Both the position numbers and the translations under genes were made by a program. Below are positions 4,443 through 6,811 of a stretch of DNA of 6,811 nt, in pieces (the first letter of the stretch is position 1; each line of letters starts with the position of its first letter). Location: NCBI GenBank assembly GCA_016840025.1, contig JAEOTF010000208.1, positions 1 through 6,811 on the forward strand. The letters run 5' to 3'. The notes under the pieces were generated by a model, which did no database searches, had not been told where the DNA came from, and worked only from the letters and a program-made list of their open reading frames with translations. Origin of the DNA: Candidatus Hodarchaeota archaeon. GTDB lineage: Archaea > Asgardarchaeota > Heimdallarchaeia > Hodarchaeales > YT1-039.

Positions 4443-6811
4443 AGTACTCTTTTTTATAATTTTAATAATAGTAAAAAATAGAATAACAACAGATACTACA
4501 TATATGTAAAATCCAACACTTGGTCCCCAATTAGAATATACTGCTACACCAGTATCTCCTCCAGGAATAGCAATACTCAGATTTCCTTCTCCAATAAAGT
4601 TTCCAACTCCAACTTCAGCAAGTCCAGACATGCCAATAAAAAATATCAAGAGAGAACTAATGAATCCTACTAAAGCAAGAATTAATGATAACTTGTATAA
4701 CAATTTTCTATTGAATTTCTTAAATAAGATGCTGGACAGGATCAATATACAGCCAATCGCGGTAAACAACAGAATCAAAGTAACCACATTTACAAATATA
4801 TCAGGTAAAGACGAAAGGTCACCAGCAATGACATCATTAGTTACAGTTGTGGTAACAAGTTCAATTGGTATTAGAAACATGGTTGTCGTTGTTTCTACAG
4901 TAGATGTTGATCCCTGAAGCATCCACCAAGGAGAGATTATTGCAACTATAGCAAGTGATATTGGAATTATCTTCAAGAAATATAAAAAATCTCGTTTCAT
5001 ATAAGTAAAAAATAAAGCTATTAAAATAAGAATAATAGCTACGATAACAACTATCAAAGGTAACAACGGTTCATGAGTTGTAATAAAATCAAAACTTCTT
5101 TCACCAAATACATTGATCTTACGTGCTCCAATTAAATCCTCATTATCATAGATATCAACGTCATATAGCCCAGGTGGAAGCAAAAGGAATCTACCAGATT
5201 CATTACTTTTCTCGTCGACGTTTTTTCCACCTCTTGATACTGTAATCTTAGCATCTGTTATTACACTACCTCGAGTATCAAGTGTTCTCAGCTTTATAAG
5301 AAATTCAGCAGGAAATACAATGCTCATCTCTTTTCCAGTTGTTATTTCAACTTCTTCTTCTATGGAAAATGCCTTATAAGCTATACGAATTTGATAATAT
5401 GCAGGAATAAGATTTGAAAAAAGATAGTTGCTATCTAACTGTTTTTCTGAAGAAATAATCATCGATTCATTCATCTCTTCGCTAGTTAAAACAGGGTTAA
5501 GTTCAATTGCTGATGATAATCCCCAAGTATCTAACACTTCAATTTTTAAATCATATCGCTCTATGTTTATTGATCTTTTTAATGGAAGAAGTTTATTGAT
5601 GTATCTTAATTTGATAGGCTCTTCAAATACGACAAATCCATTATACCTTACCCTAAGATCATAGCTATTTAATGGCGCTTTTATTACTAACTGACCAGTA
5701 GAATCTGAGATCCCATCTGCTATAATAGCATCATTTTTAAGTAATTCTATTTCAACATTCTCTACCGCTTCATCATTTTGATCAACAATGGTCAATTGTA
5801 CATTTCTTTCAGGTTTACAAAAAACACGAGTTGCAGTATCTTCTCGTATATCAACAACGGCAAATCCGATGTATTTACGTTCTCCTCTAAAGGGATTTTC
5901 TTTGAAAATTTTAACAATGTATCTACCAGGTTCTAGGTTTTGAAATCGAATTTTCTTGAAAAAAGTAAAATTCTTCCACTCAAAGGCAAACAAGGGAGCT
6001 AGAATACGCTGAATAAGAGTTTCATTACTCAAATCTGGAAGCGGACGCATTGATAATCTTCCAGCACTTCCTGAACTAATAAAATCATTTTCCGCATACA
6101 ATTCGGCTCCGATATAAGAAAAATTCCTTCCAGTCAAAACAGAAAGACCAGATCCCATAGGGAAAGATGGAGCATTATGAACAAAAATCGTTAACGTATG
6201 TTTTTCTACTTCATCATCCTCTCCTGAAAAATCATCTCCATCTGTTGGTTTAAGATTAACTAGAGATTGAAAGATAGCTGCCTCCTCTGGAATAATAGAA
6301 AATCCACCTGTTGGAGAGGAGAAAAATTCAGCATCAAATTCAACAACAAAATCCTTAGGGATAACACGATCCTGAACACCGCCAACCTCAAATGAATTTC
6401 TTCCAAACTGCAACGAAGCAGAATTACCTTCAAGGCCAGGAAGATGTGGATAATCCAATTCATATGCGTTTATTTGTATTCCATCACGTTCATCTTCTCC
6501 AGATTGCACAACATCTGTAGAACCAAAGATAAGTGCATGGGAAATCCCTGAAGGGCCTTCATCATAGGATGCCCAGGCCAATGTGCCTAAGTCAACATCA
6601 TCACCATTACTTAACACCCTAATATCCATTTCCTCAGGGATATATTCAGGATCTGGATCCAATGGATATTCACTAATCATTTCATCCTCGTTGTATACAT
6701 GAAGAAAAGGCGATATTTCACCAAAGTTCAAATCTTGAATAGAATTACTTTTTACACCACCGCTTTGAACAAGAGCATAAATTCCATCTGTGTTGATGTT
6801 CTGATCAACCC
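4440..6811 (-). CDS. Large surface protein with three Ig/carboxypeptidase-regulatory-like domains and five C-terminal membrane helices (5'-truncated)
   Basis: The frame is open from the right window edge to a stop at 4442-4440, giving about 789 visible residues; the true start is outside. A TTG at 6731 is not convincing, because protein-like sequence (TDGIYALVQSGGVKSNS) continues before it. Numbered from that TTG, residues 1-300 are an exported, Gly/Asp-rich beta region without a recognised family. Three beta-sandwich domains of carboxypeptidase-regulatory/Ig type follow (about 302-375, 391-474, 476-548), with repeating features such as LTIVDQNDEAV, IEVLDTWG and LRTLDTRG and PGLYDVDIYDNE. Then come five helices (about 554-578, 585-605, 645-671, 678-703, 735-761). 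The second ends in SPWWML, and WGPSVGFY precedes the last, resembling small four-helix archaeal membrane proteins with a PWW loop. Sequons include NES, NET, NFT, NFS and NLS. Function is unknown; a surface or envelope role is inferred. Confidence 0.82.
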   Translation of the reverse strand, partial: VDQNINTDGIYALVQSGGVKSNSIQDLNFGEISPFLHVYNEDEMISEYPLDPDPEYIPEEMDIRVLSNGDDVDLGTLAWASYDEGPSGISHALIFGSTDVVQSGEDERDGIQINAYELDYPHLPGLEGNSASLQFGRNSFEVGGVQDRVIPKDFVVEFDAEFFSSPTGGFSIIPEEAAIFQSLVNLKPTDGDDFSGEDDEVEKHTLTIFVHNAPSFPMGSGLSVLTGRNFSYIGAELYAENDFISSGSAGRLSMRPLPDLSNETLIQRILAPLFAFEWKNFTFFKKIRFQNLEPGRYIVKIFKENPFRGERKYIGFAVVDIREDTATRVFCKPERNVQLTIVDQNDEAVENVEIELLKNDAIIADGISDSTGQLVIKAPLNSYDLRVRYNGFVVFEEPIKLRYINKLLPLKRSINIERYDLKIEVLDTWGLSSAIELNPVLTSEEMNESMIISSEKQLDSNYLFSNLIPAYYQIRIAYKAFSIEEEVEITTGKEMSIVFPAEFLIKLRTLDTRGSVITDAKITVSRGGKNVDEKSNESGRFLLLPPGLYDVDIYDNEDLIGARKINVFGERSFDFITTHEPLLPLIVVIVAIILILIALFFTYMKRDFLYFLKIIPISLAIVAIISPWWMLQGSTSTVETTTTMFLIPIELVTTTVTNDVIAGDLSSLPDIFVNVVTLILLFTAIGCILILSSILFKKFNRKLLYKLSLILALVGFISSLLIFFIGMSGLAEVGVGNFIGEGNLSIAIPGGDTGVAVYSNWGPSVGFYIYVVSVVILFFTIIKIIKKST
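4450..4463 (+). terminator. T-tract terminator candidate after the lysine-tail gene
   Basis: TTTTTTATAATTTT begins 11 bases after the stop at 4439. It is made of the last Ile/Lys codons of the opposite gene. No hairpin is obvious, which fits oligo-U-dependent archaeal termination. It is the nearest strong U-tract for the 1837-4439 transcript. Confidence 0.4.

Noticed and set aside
4630..4917. Plus-strand frame of 95 codons inside the large minus-strand gene
   Set aside because: It is the complement of the membrane-helix coding region and has no ribosome site or family resemblance.
1..6811. CRISPR array, insertion sequence or phage genes
   Set aside because: No regularly spaced repeats, transposase motifs, terminal inverted repeats with target duplications, or phage structural proteins were found.

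Overview
The window looks like archaeal DNA, most likely from a euryarchaeal lineage close to Thermoplasmatota. The evidence is a small archaeal-type PRC-barrel protein, AT-rich TATA-type promoters, Shine-Dalgarno sites of the GGTGAT and GGAGG type, and exported Ser/Thr/Asn-rich proteins. Two of these end in a PGF-CTERM-like sorting signal (STPGF, a hydrophobic helix, then Lys/Arg). The phylum assignment is inference; the archaeal assignment is fairly secure.

Layout. Bases 1-51 (minus strand) hold the first 17 codons of a gene that leaves the window on the left. Divergent from it, 122-466 (plus) encodes a PRC-barrel protein with an acidic tail. Two paralogous genes for secreted proteins follow on the plus strand (674-1627 and 1837-2838). 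Each has its own promoter, and those promoters look like copies of each other. A third related gene (2835-4439) overlaps the second by 4 nt behind a strong Shine-Dalgarno site. It keeps the same exported two-domain plan but lacks the PGF motif, and after its membrane helix it has a 147-residue, lysine-rich cytoplasmic tail. Its stop codon abuts the stop codon of a convergent minus-strand gene (4440 to beyond 6811). That gene encodes a large surface protein with three Ig/carboxypeptidase-regulatory-like beta-sandwich domains and five C-terminal membrane helices. Its true start lies outside the window.

How the genes may work together. The three plus-strand paralogs look like a small cell-surface set: two short proteins possibly processed by an archaeosortase and one permanently anchored protein that reaches into the cytoplasm. 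The convergent protein is another membrane-anchored surface protein. All four carry N-x-S/T sequons, as expected of archaeal surface glycoproteins. No enzymatic motif was recognised in any of them, so the role of the cluster (envelope scaffold, adhesion, or signal transmission through the basic tail) is not known from sequence. No RNA genes, CRISPR arrays, insertion sequences or attachment sites were seen, and no gene-free stretch exceeds 300 bases.
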